Positions 35,244 to 44,279 of a DNA stretch of 64,000 nucleotides are shown piece after piece. Origin of the DNA: Winslowiella toletana. Lineage in GTDB: Bacteria; Pseudomonadota; Gammaproteobacteria; Enterobacterales; Enterobacteriaceae. The notes under the pieces were generated by a model. It saw nothing but the letters and a program-made list of their open reading frames with translations, was not told the origin of the DNA and made no database searches. The DNA is taken from assembly GCF_032164335.1 (NCBI RefSeq), contig NZ_CP134152.1, positions 2,914,001-2,978,000 of the forward strand, read 5' to 3'. Positions within the stretch are counted from its first letter, which is position 1. Every line of letters starts with the position of its first letter. The position numbers were made by a program, and so were the translations under genes.

Positions 35244-35945
35244 TTAAGCTACCGGGGTATCAGAGGTGTCATCTCCTCGCTGAATATTTGGTGTGCGATG
35301 GTTTTTCAGTGAGATATTTCCAGCCATGAAGTCTTCCGGGGTGATTGCTCCGTTTGCAAACAATGCAGAACCTCCAAACTCACCCCCTCCCTGCACAAGG
35401 TTTCCGTTGAGCTCGATTTGTGGGCCGTTAAGGGATATCTTTTCCTGGGCATTTACTGTTACGACTTTCCCGTTAACGTTTACATCTAACGGGCTGAGGA
35501 TATCTATCCCGGCATCATGGAAATGTATGTATTGCGTTGGGTCTGAATTTAATGACGCAATGCCCGTAAGATATACCGCATCCGAACATGAGTGTGTGCG
35601 AAAGTTATCTGGCACTGATTCTGATTTTGTTCTTTTAATGTTGGTGATGTCCTTATCGCATACTGCAACCAGTCCCAAATCACCTACAACCGGGTCCATG
35701 ATAACAGCGCTGTCGCCCCTTCTTAGTTGTAGGTATGGAACGTCATATATCACGCCCCTCTCCATCGCCTCATCATCCATTGTTAGAGCACTGAGAAGTG
35801 GCTTTACTGTTAAGGTGTTACCAGTTACCTCTTCTACTCTGACGATGTCGATGAACGAGTATCCGCCTATAAGATTACGGAGAGCAAACCCCAGGGCATT
35901 ACCTTCGCAGGATACATCGGCGGACGTCTGATTTGATTTTGGCAT
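35244..35945 (-). CDS. Baseplate spike, Gp138/gpV-like
   Basis: A 233-residue tail spike. The N-terminal OB-like domain (SFIDIVRVEEVTGNTLTVKP, and RRGDSAVIMDPVVGDLGLVA) is typical of Gp138. It leads to a repetitive beta-helix part (NVNGKVVTVNAQEKISLNGP) and the tip LKNHRTPNIQRGDDTSDTP. It pierces the outer membrane during contraction. It is the last baseplate gene before the accessory island. Confidence 0.85.
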   Translation of the reverse strand: MPKSNQTSADVSCEGNALGFALRNLIGGYSFIDIVRVEEVTGNTLTVKPLLSALTMDDEAMERGVIYDVPYLQLRRGDSAVIMDPVVGDLGLVAVCDKDITNIKRTKSESVPDNFRTHSCSDAVYLTGIASLNSDPTQYIHFHDAGIDILSPLDVNVNGKVVTVNAQEKISLNGPQIELNGNLVQGGGEFGGSALFANGAITPEDFMAGNISLKNHRTPNIQRGDDTSDTPVA

Positions 35946-35953
35946 TTCTAACC

Positions 35954-36802
35954 CTACATGTAGTTAAGGGGTTGAGCGACCACCGATGTTTCCCACGGGC
36001 CGCCTTCAACCATGCTAGAAAGGTAATGTGTTGTTCCAGCCAGGATGATGTATTCGCCTGATCCATTAGGCAAAGAGGTGTCAAGTATCAGCTTTCTTCC
36101 AACTTTTATTGAGCTTGAATATAAACATCTGAACAAAATTCCCTGATCGTAAAAAATCGGATATCCAATTAATCCGCGAGATGGAGAGACAAATGGCACC
36201 ACGCCATCTATCGGGTCCTTGCCGGTATAGATGGTTGCAACACCGATATCCACCTCGAAGTTGAATTTATGATTAGCTGCAATGTCTGTGATCTGCTTTA
36301 TGGCATTCCCTGGGTAATGAGGATTAAGCTCTCTTTTGTTTACATCTACATTAACAAAGGACAACCCGACCTTATTGCATATAGCCATGACGAGGCTACC
36401 CACATCTGCCACGCCTCTTACCACGGTATCTGAACATGGAAGAATCCTTTCATATCCCAGAACATTAGCTGTTATTTCAATTGGAGCATCAGGCATCTGG
36501 TTAAGGTTTATCCTTGAGGCAACAATCGTTCCTAGAAAAATCGTCTCCCCATTAGCCTTTAGCTTAACTAGGTTCTGTTTTTGTCCTATATACCTTTGAG
36601 CCTTAACTGTAAGCTTGGCCATGTGATCAAGAGATAATCCCCACAGTGACATCTCCATCGTAGTGCCGGTAACACCACCAAAAGCAGAGATTGAGACTTC
36701 ACACTTCATGTTTCTCAAGGTCAATATGTTACCTTGCGCCTGGTCGAAAGTTCCTTCACTGAGCGTGAATTCCACCTCAAGTTCGCGTTTTCGATATGTC
36801 AT
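35954..36802 (-). CDS. Baseplate hub protein
   Basis: A 282-residue hub protein starting MTYRKRELEVEFTLSEGTFD (AGAGGA upstream of 36802; the frame is open to 36823). Alternating strands, with KCEVSISAFGGVTGTTMEMS and PIEITANVLGYERILP, resemble the gp27/gp44-like hub ring of contractile tails, which sits between tube and spike. The neighbours on both sides are baseplate proteins. Confidence 0.75.
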   Translation of the reverse strand: MTYRKRELEVEFTLSEGTFDQAQGNILTLRNMKCEVSISAFGGVTGTTMEMSLWGLSLDHMAKLTVKAQRYIGQKQNLVKLKANGETIFLGTIVASRINLNQMPDAPIEITANVLGYERILPCSDTVVRGVADVGSLVMAICNKVGLSFVNVDVNKRELNPHYPGNAIKQITDIAANHKFNFEVDIGVATIYTGKDPIDGVVPFVSPSRGLIGYPIFYDQGILFRCLYSSSIKVGRKLILDTSLPNGSGEYIILAGTTHYLSSMVEGGPWETSVVAQPLNYM

Positions 36803-36839
36803 CTGGTCCTCTGTGCAGATCATACTTCAGGACAGATAC

Positions 36840-36989
36840 CTATCCTGCAAAGGAATATGTTGATTGCTCCGAGATTAGCGTCAACCAAAAAAAAGTATGG
36901 AGTTTAATGGCAATGTTAATCAATGCCCTTTTGATCTCTCCAGCTGCTTTTGCCTGATTTTCACCACTTAGACTTGCTATTTTTTCCAA
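36840..36989 (-). CDS. Possible small membrane protein in the hub-plug gap
   Basis: A 49-residue frame with a TTG start: LEKIASLSGENQAKAAGEIK, then RALINIAIKLHTFFWLTLI, a likely membrane segment. There is no ATG and no clear RBS, so this is only a candidate. It would fill the 167-base gap between the plug and hub genes. Confidence 0.25.
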   Translation of the reverse strand: MEKIASLSGENQAKAAGEIKRALINIAIKLHTFFWLTLISEQSTYSFAG

Positions 36990-36990
36990 C

Positions 36991-37302
36991 TCATCTTGGT
37001 AATTTCAGTTCTTCCGCAGTCAGATAATAGAGTTTAAATCGTGTGCCGATTTCGTCATACGAGGGATCCAGGCTGCCTTTGCTGTCGATAAACACGAGGT
37101 CACCGACAAATCCAAGATAAGCGTATCGAACCATTCTGGTGCTGTTCAAACAAATTACACCTTGCATGATGGCCTTGTCGCCAACATACAAATCCATATA
37201 AAAACCTGTCGATCGCTGATGCAGCTTCATAGAACATGATTGCCCAGCAAGCGTAACGTTAACTTTCTGCGATTTGCTTGGTTGCAGTGATATTTCTTGC
37301 AT
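36991..37302 (-). CDS. Baseplate plug protein (DUF6983/Pam3 gp18-like)
   Basis: A 103-residue protein starting MQEISLQPSKSQKVNVTLAG. QSCSMKLHQRSTGFYMDLYV and VRYAYLGFVGDLVFIDSKG follow the pattern of the small baseplate plug of simple contractile phages. Its ATG shares one base with the preceding stop (TAATG). Confidence 0.75.
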   Translation of the reverse strand: MQEISLQPSKSQKVNVTLAGQSCSMKLHQRSTGFYMDLYVGDKAIMQGVICLNSTRMVRYAYLGFVGDLVFIDSKGSLDPSYDEIGTRFKLYYLTAEELKLPR

Positions 37303-38189
37303 TACATCACCACCTCTCTCACAAATTTATTTACACCGTTCTGAATTTGAGTTGCTACGGCGGTGCTGGTCTGCGTCCAGACTTTAGAAGCGGAGTCCGC
37401 AGCTGAATTGATGCCGGAAACTATTCCAGAACCGCTGGTTGCTAAAGCTTTAGAGAGCGAACCATTACCGCTGTCCCATGCATTTTTAACTTCATCAAGT
37501 GTCACCGGCTTTGCAAAAGCCTGGGTTGTATCTGTAGAGACCGCGCTTTGCTGGCTGGAGTTGCCGTTGCTCGTTGGCTGACTCTGTGAGACTGAGCTGG
37601 ATATAACTACTTCGCCTATATCCATTACCTGCTGGAAGGTAGCGTTGACCGTAAGGAGCGTCTGCCCTTTCTGTGCGCCAACGTAATAGTCGTAATGAAC
37701 CAGATCATAACCTTCATAAACCTGGTCAGGCGTCTCGATGTTATAAGTACTGGCGGTGTTCTTCATCCGCTCGAGAATCCGAAGAAGTTCTGTACGACTT
37801 AACGTTGAGAACTCCGTGACGTTGGGCACCGAACCACTGAAGGCCGTCCATCCTTGCAAGACAAAAACAACCCTCAGTTCGTTTGGCCGGCGAACCTTGT
37901 TATATGACGAGTAACTCCCCTTTTCTATCGGGGAATTGACAACTACTCCTTCTCCGTAAGGCTCTACCGATACCCAGCCAGAAGGTATGAAAACCTTATC
38001 ACCGACATTTAATGATTGAACGTAACCCGGGGCAGGCCCCTGCCCTGAAAATGCAGCCAGAGATATTGCTGGATCTATAGTTCTGTATGTTATCCCCCAT
38101 GATGGGGATAGCGTGCTATTAATGATTGAGAAGATACTGCCGGAGTTTATTGCCGACAGTAGCGTGGCCTCATTCAGGGAAAAAGCCAT
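37302..38189 (-). CDS. Baseplate/tail-tube initiator protein
   Basis: A 295-residue protein. The N-terminal domain MAFSLNEATLLSAINSGSIF and VGDKVFIPSGWVSVEPYGEG resembles Dit-like or first-baseplate-ring proteins after the tape measure. From about 195 a Ser/Gln/Asn-rich linker leads to a helical C-terminus. Assignment rests mostly on position between tape measure and plug. Confidence 0.6.
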   Translation of the reverse strand: MAFSLNEATLLSAINSGSIFSIINSTLSPSWGITYRTIDPAISLAAFSGQGPAPGYVQSLNVGDKVFIPSGWVSVEPYGEGVVVNSPIEKGSYSSYNKVRRPNELRVVFVLQGWTAFSGSVPNVTEFSTLSRTELLRILERMKNTASTYNIETPDQVYEGYDLVHYDYYVGAQKGQTLLTVNATFQQVMDIGEVVISSSVSQSQPTSNGNSSQQSAVSTDTTQAFAKPVTLDEVKNAWDSGNGSLSKALATSGSGIVSGINSAADSASKVWTQTSTAVATQIQNGVNKFVREVVM

Positions 38190-38206
38190 AGGAGAAGCCC
38201 TCCGCG

Positions 38207-40273
38207 TTAATTTGATTGCCCCGAGTTGAATGCAATGACTCTGACCCTGTTTTCTGCTTTGGATGCTATGTCTGTTGCGAGCCTGTCCACCGATTGCGGG
38301 GATGAATTCAACTTCACATCAGATATGTAGTATTGATTTCCCGCTGCGCCTCCATGGGGCTGCTCTCTCACGTTATCTACAGCCATTCCTGCGCCGGGGC
38401 GGAATCCTGACATTACAGCAGGCACATAATTTCGGGTTTCGAGAGGGGCATTGGACAGGCCTTTATTTTTAACGTTTCCAATTCCCCAATTGTATGCTGC
38501 CAGCGCGGATTCAATGTCGCCACCAGTCTGATCCATAAGCCAGCGAAGATACTTAGCTCCGGCCTCAGCTGACTTGCTCGGATTAAATACGTCATCTCCA
38601 CTTAGACCGAGGTCTTTCGCTGTACCCGGCATTAACTGAAACAAGCCCTTTGCGCCCGCTTTTGATTCAGCCTGGGGATTACCTCCAGACTCAACCGACG
38701 CTATGGCGTTGAGAACCCCAACTGGCAATCCATACTTGGCTTCCAGTTGCCCGAACTCACCTGACATCGCCCCGAGTAGGGCTTTACCCTTTTCACCGAG
38801 CTTCGCTGAAAGAGGGTTTAGCGGAACATTCGGTTGATAACCGACATCCGCATTAGCTGATGGCACCAGAGCGCTTGCGATGGTCGACAACAGCGTTTTT
38901 GATGTTTCCCAGTAGGACCTTTCATCCTGTTGTTGTTTTCTCTGCTCTGGAGAGGGTGTAAATCTAGCGGAGTCCAGCATTGCGCGCGTAGCTTGCTGCT
39001 GAGGGCTTAAGTATCCTGCTGATGAGTCTGGAATTAATCCTTCAGAACCTGCATTTTTCTGTAGTGATGATTGAATCTGCCCCTTTGCTTCATCAGACAT
39101 GCCTCCCAGAAAACTTGGCAGATAGTAGTTGAGCGTGTCATTGAGTTTTTCGTAGACGCTATCTTTCCGTGCATCAGCCGCGCTCTTGGTTATACCCGGT
39201 AACGCATCCTTTCCAGACGGCTTACCATCTTCAGTTCCGTGCCAGGCCTTCTTGAATTCCGAGCCAGCAGTGACAAAGTCACCATTGTTCAGAGCGTTCA
39301 GTGCATTCACAAGATGGTCAATCGTACTGCCAAGCTGCTTGAAATTAGACATCAGATTTTTGATGTCATCTGCCAGAGTCCATTGCCCCAATTCAGTTCC
39401 TGTTATGTCCTTTATGTCTTGCTTGAAGGACTTCCAGAATGGTGATGAATCAGATGCATTTTTACTCCACTCTTTGATTAATCCATTTAGCGTGCGAATA
39501 GTTGGTATGAGGCTGGTGTATAATTTGTTTTTGAGGTTGTCAAAATTCTGACCAAGATCTGTCCACGCCTTCGTAAACTCAGCAGCTGCAGTGAGTGACT
39601 CATTGGTTATTTGAGATGAGTTTTTATACTGCGTAGCAAGCTTCGGAAGCTCCCCACTTCGCATCGCCTGATACAGTGCGGCGTCGTTCCCGGTAATTTT
39701 ATTACCAATGTACTGCGCGCGATCTGGGTTGTATTCCTTCTGCAACGCCTCGGAAAACTTCCTCATCATTTCATCAGCAGAGTCTCTCGTAGGGTCAAAG
39801 GTTACACCTGTATCTCCGCTAAGCATTGCCATAACCCCGTATAACGGATTTGAGGCATCCCCACTATTAAGAGCTAATGCTGCATCTCTGATGTTGAAGA
39901 GCGTCTGTGATATCTTCCCAGCGCTTGAACCTACAGCCTCAGCAGACCTCGACCATCCGTCAAGCTCTCTGGCTGACATTCCCAGCGCTTTTGATTGCAC
40001 CGAAAGCTGCTGCAGATCGCTTGTTGTATTTTTAACAAGTGACGTGACACCACCAAAAGTAAGGCTAACTCCGACAAGAGCGAGTAACTCGTTCTTTATT
40101 CCAGAGAAAAAGCTTGCTGCCTTTTTTCCCTGAGCTTCCATTTCCTTGGCGGTTTTGGATGCATCTTCGCGGGATTCCTTAAATCCTTCGATGACCTCCT
40201 TTCTTTTCTTCTCGTAGTCACTGGCATCCAGCCCAAGAGTGATCATCAAGGCGTCAATTACAGTCCCGGACAT
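38207..40273 (-). CDS. Tail tape measure protein with transglycosylase domain
   Basis: A 688-residue protein that sets tail length and is ejected on infection. Residues 1-110 contain coiled coil and the usual FFSGIKNELLALVGVSLTFG hydrophobic stretch. The central part is helical. Residues about 515-630 are a lytic transglycosylase (SLT) domain: LPVGVLNAIASVESGGNPQA with the catalytic Glu, then GAKGLFQLMPGTAKDLGL and ALAAYNWGIGNV. It can open peptidoglycan during DNA entry. The start overlaps the stop of the frameshift frame (TGATG). Confidence 0.92.
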   Translation of the reverse strand: MSGTVIDALMITLGLDASDYEKKRKEVIEGFKESREDASKTAKEMEAQGKKAASFFSGIKNELLALVGVSLTFGGVTSLVKNTTSDLQQLSVQSKALGMSARELDGWSRSAEAVGSSAGKISQTLFNIRDAALALNSGDASNPLYGVMAMLSGDTGVTFDPTRDSADEMMRKFSEALQKEYNPDRAQYIGNKITGNDAALYQAMRSGELPKLATQYKNSSQITNESLTAAAEFTKAWTDLGQNFDNLKNKLYTSLIPTIRTLNGLIKEWSKNASDSSPFWKSFKQDIKDITGTELGQWTLADDIKNLMSNFKQLGSTIDHLVNALNALNNGDFVTAGSEFKKAWHGTEDGKPSGKDALPGITKSAADARKDSVYEKLNDTLNYYLPSFLGGMSDEAKGQIQSSLQKNAGSEGLIPDSSAGYLSPQQQATRAMLDSARFTPSPEQRKQQQDERSYWETSKTLLSTIASALVPSANADVGYQPNVPLNPLSAKLGEKGKALLGAMSGEFGQLEAKYGLPVGVLNAIASVESGGNPQAESKAGAKGLFQLMPGTAKDLGLSGDDVFNPSKSAEAGAKYLRWLMDQTGGDIESALAAYNWGIGNVKNKGLSNAPLETRNYVPAVMSGFRPGAGMAVDNVREQPHGGAAGNQYYISDVKLNSSPQSVDRLATDIASKAENRVRVIAFNSGQSN

Positions 40274-40476
40274 CAGGATTCCCCCACTACTGATTTATTG
40301 TGATTATCCACAGTCTGTATCTCAATTAGCCACCACATATCCTGCACGCTGTAAACCGTGTCCAGCTCATGCAGTGTGGCCAGCTTCCCTGAGACAACGG
40401 AGGCAATAGTGCGCGGCATATTTTCATACTGAGCCAGGCCTCTTACTTCTTCAGGGAGCTGAACAGACAGGTCTAA
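40273..40476 (-). CDS. Probable -1 frameshift extension of the tail chaperone (lambda T-like)
   Basis: In the -1 frame relative to the chaperone gene an uninterrupted frame (open from 40563) continues past the chaperone stop for 65 codons: DLSVQLPEEVRGLAQYENMP, then SGKLATLHELDTVYSVQDMW. It ends in TGATG at the tape-measure start. There is no ATG near its beginning. Tail phages usually make a G-GT type fusion at this place. No classic slippery heptamer was found; ACTTTCAAAC (about 40508-40517) is the best candidate. Confidence 0.6.
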   Translation of the reverse strand, partial: LDLSVQLPEEVRGLAQYENMPRTIASVVSGKLATLHELDTVYSVQDMWWLIEIQTVDNHNKSVVGES

Positions 40477-40946
40477 TCTGCGGTGGCCTGCAAGAAAGCC
40501 ACGTGAAGTTTGAAAGTTTCGACCTTCAGGCGAAAATACGTACTGGACTCCTCGATATGGGAATCATCGAGGGGAATCACAACGCCAGGGCTGGCGACAT
40601 ACTCCACGCAGGAAAGCAACTCATCCATTAACGGCTTTGAGTAATCAAACGGAACTTTAGCGAGCGCGGTAATACCGAACTTGGCTAAGGCAACCATACC
40701 AGATCCCATGATTGAGTCGTGCAGAGCCAAAGTAGCTTCATCAGCCCCCTCCGGCTTTTCGGCAGACATAGCAACCAGAGATTTTGTTATGTTGGAGGGG
40801 ATCTGAATACCAGTTCCAATCAGTGCGCTTGCAACACGGAATGCCCACTCTTCACCTGCCCGCGCGGCCATTTCTGTAATCTTAAACTGCTTACCTTTAT
40901 CGCGACCGTTTGCCGTGACAGTGAAGATTTTCTCTTTGCGTGCCAT
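40473..40946 (-). CDS. Tail assembly chaperone (lambda G-like position)
   Basis: A 157-residue protein between tube and tape measure. It starts MARKEKIFTVTANGRDKGKQ, then FKITEMAARAGEEWAFRVAS and ends KLHVAFLQATAD. Such proteins coat the tape measure before tube assembly. A -1 open frame at its 3' end supports the call. Confidence 0.75.
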   Translation of the reverse strand: MARKEKIFTVTANGRDKGKQFKITEMAARAGEEWAFRVASALIGTGIQIPSNITKSLVAMSAEKPEGADEATLALHDSIMGSGMVALAKFGITALAKVPFDYSKPLMDELLSCVEYVASPGVVIPLDDSHIEESSTYFRLKVETFKLHVAFLQATAD

Positions 40947-40955
40947 TTATGCCTC

Positions 40956-41399
40956 TTATGCAGGGTTATAGTCCGAACCAACGATATCTTCCCACTCAAT
41001 AAGACCAGCCATTGGCTGAAGAATACGAGCAGCAGAGGGAATTGCTTTCCATGATTTGAAAATGCCGTTGGTCAGCACAAATTTACGCCCGAGCGATGGG
41101 AGATAAATGGTTCCGTTGCAGCGGAACAATGATTTAGTCGTTCGCTGGGTTTGATACCAGGTGTCAATCCTGCTACGACTTGGGGAATCAGGCAGAATAT
41201 GGAACGTCCAAGGTAAGTCACCAGCCACCCAACCACCAGTCAGCTTGTTGTCGGCGGTACGGACGGTTTCGGCAATAACAGTGTCGCCCATATCAAATAT
41301 GTTCTGCGCTTCGAACTGCTCCAGTCGGAAACCTGATGGGTAAAGGTTCACAACTGAAATGTTAATAATGCAGTCTGCGCTGGTTAGTGAATTAGCCAT
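40956..41399 (-). CDS. Tail tube protein
   Basis: A 147-residue protein starting MANSLTSADCIINISVVNLY. The mixed beta pattern (FDMGDTVIAETVRTADNKLT, GWVAGDLPWTFHILPDSPSR) fits the tube proteins that accompany DUF3383 sheaths. The start codon lies at the sheath stop. Its place directly after the sheath gene is the main argument. Confidence 0.75.
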   Translation of the reverse strand: MANSLTSADCIINISVVNLYPSGFRLEQFEAQNIFDMGDTVIAETVRTADNKLTGGWVAGDLPWTFHILPDSPSRSRIDTWYQTQRTTKSLFRCNGTIYLPSLGRKFVLTNGIFKSWKAIPSAARILQPMAGLIEWEDIVGSDYNPA

Positions 41400-42877
41400 C
41401 AGGCGACCTCAATACTGTTCAGGGTGAGTTGCTGGATAAATCCGCCATCGGTGTACCAGAGGTAAACTTCCGGTGACGTGCGGGCGGCGCGCATAGCTGC
41501 TGTGAAGGGCCCGATATACAAATAGTAGCCAGCTGAGCGCAGAGTTTCTGTAGGGTCGATGCCAGTGGCATTTTTGATGGAGATAATTTGATTATCGTCC
41601 AACTCAGTGCCGGCGCTGATGCCACCCCATGCTTTAAACTGCTCAATTGTTGATGTCATACATCCCTCAATTGCAGCCCGGCCTGCAGAGGCATATGGAA
41701 TGTAAGTTTCAGACTGGAACAGAGTAATGACATCTTTCTGCAGGTTTGCGTTTAGCCATATCTGACCGGCGTAAGCATCCAGCCATTTGTAGTCACCTGT
41801 GATAGAGCCAGGACGCCATTGGTTGGTAGAGAAAGCATTCTCAGCATAATTGCCATAGAAGTTATATCCATTGGCTATAAGTGCAGTTGAATCTGCAGCA
41901 TTTCTTGCGGTTGGCAAAAGCCCATCAAGCACCCGGAAAGCCAGTGAGCGACGACCGTTCAGCTGATTGAAATTGAGGCTGGAAATGAATCCAAGAACGC
42001 TTGCTGCGTGCGCGGCTCCCCCATAAACCGGAGACACGCCAGCGTATCCATAGGTTTTGATAATGTCGAAGGTCATAGTTTCTGTTGAGCCTGCCACAAC
42101 TGCTGCGCCTTCCTGAGTGAAAGGGACATAAATAAATCGGTTCGATTGATTGTTTGTCCACTCGGAAAAGGCTAGCGCCTGACTATTATCTGGCTCAAAA
42201 GCCGTAGAGAAACCAGCCCAGTTCTGAACATTATTTACTATGCTCGCCATGGCATCAGCAACTACTGCTGGTGCTGCACCTTGTGAGATAACCGCGCCAG
42301 AGGAGGCCGTTAGTTTTAGCTCGGATGACAATGTGCCGGTTGCATACGAGACAGAGCTTGACTCCCCCGCTGTAGCAGAAGTGATGACAAAGGCCTTTTG
42401 CGTCGTATCGTATTCGACGGTGACACTTGATCCGATGCTGGCTTCAATCAAATCAGCAGCCTGTGCAAAACTGGTCGCCGAGCTCAAATCAATATCTGCA
42501 GAAGTATGTGAAGTGCCGTCAACCGTCAGAGTTAACATTCCGGATAACAGCTTTAACTGATCAAGAGTCATGCCGACCATTGACCCAGAGCGCAGCCATG
42601 CTGCAGCAGAATCAGCATTGAAGCGCGAAAACAAAATTGCGCCTGGAGTGCGGGATGAATTTTTATATCCCTTAAAATAGATTGTTGCCATTGCGGACTC
42701 TGTTGATGCACTGCCGAAATATGCAGAGACATCTTCTGGCGCATTAAACGTCAGTACAGTGCCTAATGGTGCATGCTCATTTTCAGTTAGAATGAGCCCG
42801 CTCAGGTCGAGCGCAGATCCGCTTGGCGACAATACGCCAGGAAGGATTTTAACGATTTGGGAAAGAGGAATCGCCAT
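41399..42877 (-). CDS. Contractile tail sheath (DUF3383)
   Basis: A 492-residue sheath protein, which makes this a myovirus. The N-terminus MAIPLSQIVKILPGVLSPSG and the conserved VSAYFGSASTESAMATIYFK and GYKNSSRTPGAILFSRFN are typical of DUF3383. The C-terminal LRSAGYYLYIGPF and VYLWYTDGGFIQQLTLNSIE are the inner domain that contacts the tube. Confidence 0.9.
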   Translation of the reverse strand: MAIPLSQIVKILPGVLSPSGSALDLSGLILTENEHAPLGTVLTFNAPEDVSAYFGSASTESAMATIYFKGYKNSSRTPGAILFSRFNADSAAAWLRSGSMVGMTLDQLKLLSGMLTLTVDGTSHTSADIDLSSATSFAQAADLIEASIGSSVTVEYDTTQKAFVITSATAGESSSVSYATGTLSSELKLTASSGAVISQGAAPAVVADAMASIVNNVQNWAGFSTAFEPDNSQALAFSEWTNNQSNRFIYVPFTQEGAAVVAGSTETMTFDIIKTYGYAGVSPVYGGAAHAASVLGFISSLNFNQLNGRRSLAFRVLDGLLPTARNAADSTALIANGYNFYGNYAENAFSTNQWRPGSITGDYKWLDAYAGQIWLNANLQKDVITLFQSETYIPYASAGRAAIEGCMTSTIEQFKAWGGISAGTELDDNQIISIKNATGIDPTETLRSAGYYLYIGPFTAAMRAARTSPEVYLWYTDGGFIQQLTLNSIEVA

Positions 42878-43438
42878 TTAGACATTCTCCGGTGGAAAGT
42901 TGGCATCAACTGAATTCGCGCTGACGCTTGCATTTGTCATGAATTGTTGAGGAACAACGACAGCGGCAGGAATTTGTGAGTGCACGTCGCACGTCCAGCG
43001 GTTTTCCCACTGTGCTTCTCCGTTGATCATCGTCATTTGTTTAGTGTCCGTGGCAAAAACTGGAGTTATCAGCGGCAGGTTTCTTTCAGCGGAGCTCCGC
43101 CTGAACCATTCACAGGTATAATCCGTGCGGTATATCGTTGAGATGATGTTTGCGAACTCCTGAGCTGAATCTCCATAGAAATCCAGCTGGCATCGCCATA
43201 CGGCTGTTCGCCTGTGTGTTTCTGTACTGATGTCGCTATCGGGCTCAAACTGATACGACACGGCGTTTGTGGACAGGCCATCCACGCCGAGCGGGGTCAT
43301 GACAATAAAATTTCCTGTCGCCATGGCGGTTCTGTTCTGCTGTGCCTGTCGGCAGGAGGTTACTGCTACATGAGAGGTGAGAAAGTCCCGAAGCGAATAA
43401 AAAAGCCCATCCATAAGCGGAGTGACTGTTGCTGTCAT
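42878..43438 (-). CDS. Neck/tail terminator-type protein
   Basis: A 186-residue protein starting MTATVTPLMDGLFYSLRDFL. The ATG at 43438 overlaps the upstream stop (TAATG) and follows AGGAGGG. RRTAVWRCQLDFYGDSAQEF and FANIISTIYRTDYTCEWF recall neck-terminator proteins found just before DUF3383 sheaths (LIC_12616-like). Role inferred from order. Confidence 0.7.
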   Translation of the reverse strand: MTATVTPLMDGLFYSLRDFLTSHVAVTSCRQAQQNRTAMATGNFIVMTPLGVDGLSTNAVSYQFEPDSDISTETHRRTAVWRCQLDFYGDSAQEFANIISTIYRTDYTCEWFRRSSAERNLPLITPVFATDTKQMTMINGEAQWENRWTCDVHSQIPAAVVVPQQFMTNASVSANSVDANFPPENV

Positions 43439-43803
43439 TATCCCTCCTGTAAGCGGAGAGCAAGTGAACACCAGTCAGGCCACAGCTCGATAACAGTCGG
43501 GATCATCCACACCTGCTCACCAATGATTAACAAGTCTCCACCTGAGCGCCCGGGGCGGTTGATAGCACTGAAATTACCGTTGACGTAGAATTTCTTTTCA
43601 ACGCCGGTAATATTCAGGCCATCCAGATGTTGCAGGTCGCGCCAACTTAAAGGCTGCAACTGTCCGCTCACCGAAACATCCGTGTATGTAGGTTCAACAC
43701 GACCCGATGGGGTTTCTGTCTCACCGGCGTACACCCGGACAACAGCATTTATGAACGGATTGACGCTACCAATGGCCCCGGACGCTATCTGATGCAGGTT
43801 CAT
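43438..43803 (-). CDS. Head-tail connector/neck protein
   Basis: A 121-residue protein starting MNLHQIASGAIGSVNPFINA. PLSWRDLQHLDGLNITGVEK and VWMIPTVIELWPDWCSLALR suggest a small beta-barrel connector. It overlaps both neighbours by one to four bases (ATGA, TAATG), a tightly coupled neck block. Family not certain. Confidence 0.65.
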   Translation of the reverse strand: MNLHQIASGAIGSVNPFINAVVRVYAGETETPSGRVEPTYTDVSVSGQLQPLSWRDLQHLDGLNITGVEKKFYVNGNFSAINRPGRSGGDLLIIGEQVWMIPTVIELWPDWCSLALRLQEG

Positions 43804-44276
43804 TCTTGCTCTCCGGTGATAATTTCGAAGTTCACGGCCTTTTGCATGCTTCCGGAATCAACCAGCGTTTGCGTGGGGTTAGCGCGTCCTTTTTTGGTTT
43901 TCAGTTCAACCGTGTGTTCAGCGTTCGGTGGGGGAACAATTTTTTCAATGGTGTCCCGGATATCCTGCACCATTACCTCACCGAGTACGCTAAAGGCGCT
44001 GTTAATGCCTTCGGGCGTCGCAGGTTTCCTGCTGATAAGTTTTCCAAGGGTATCGGCCCACTCGCCTGACTTATCCGCGACCGTGTTTCTCATAAATGGC
44101 CGCGCCGGGATATCGCGCGTGCCAAATTCATTGGCGGCGGCATAAGGTGCAATCAGCTCATTATTTTCTGAGTTGGTCGCCCCCGCCAGGATGCCGACAT
44201 TCATCTGAAGCTTCATACGCTCACCAATGCTTGCCAGTGCAGCTTCGAGCTTGTCTCCACCTGATATCTTTGACAT
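43800..44276 (-). CDS. Neck/virion morphogenesis protein (HK97 gp10-like)
   Basis: A 158-residue protein. The pattern VGILAGATNSENNELIAPYA followed by AANEFGTRDIPARPFMRNTV is typical of the HK97-gp10/phage virion morphogenesis family that completes the tail-head joint. It ends with a Ser-Gly-Ser-Met element (LVDSGSMQKAV), also usual there. Confidence 0.8.
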   Translation of the reverse strand: MSKISGGDKLEAALASIGERMKLQMNVGILAGATNSENNELIAPYAAANEFGTRDIPARPFMRNTVADKSGEWADTLGKLISRKPATPEGINSAFSVLGEVMVQDIRDTIEKIVPPPNAEHTVELKTKKGRANPTQTLVDSGSMQKAVNFEIITGEQE

Positions 44277-44279
44277 TAC

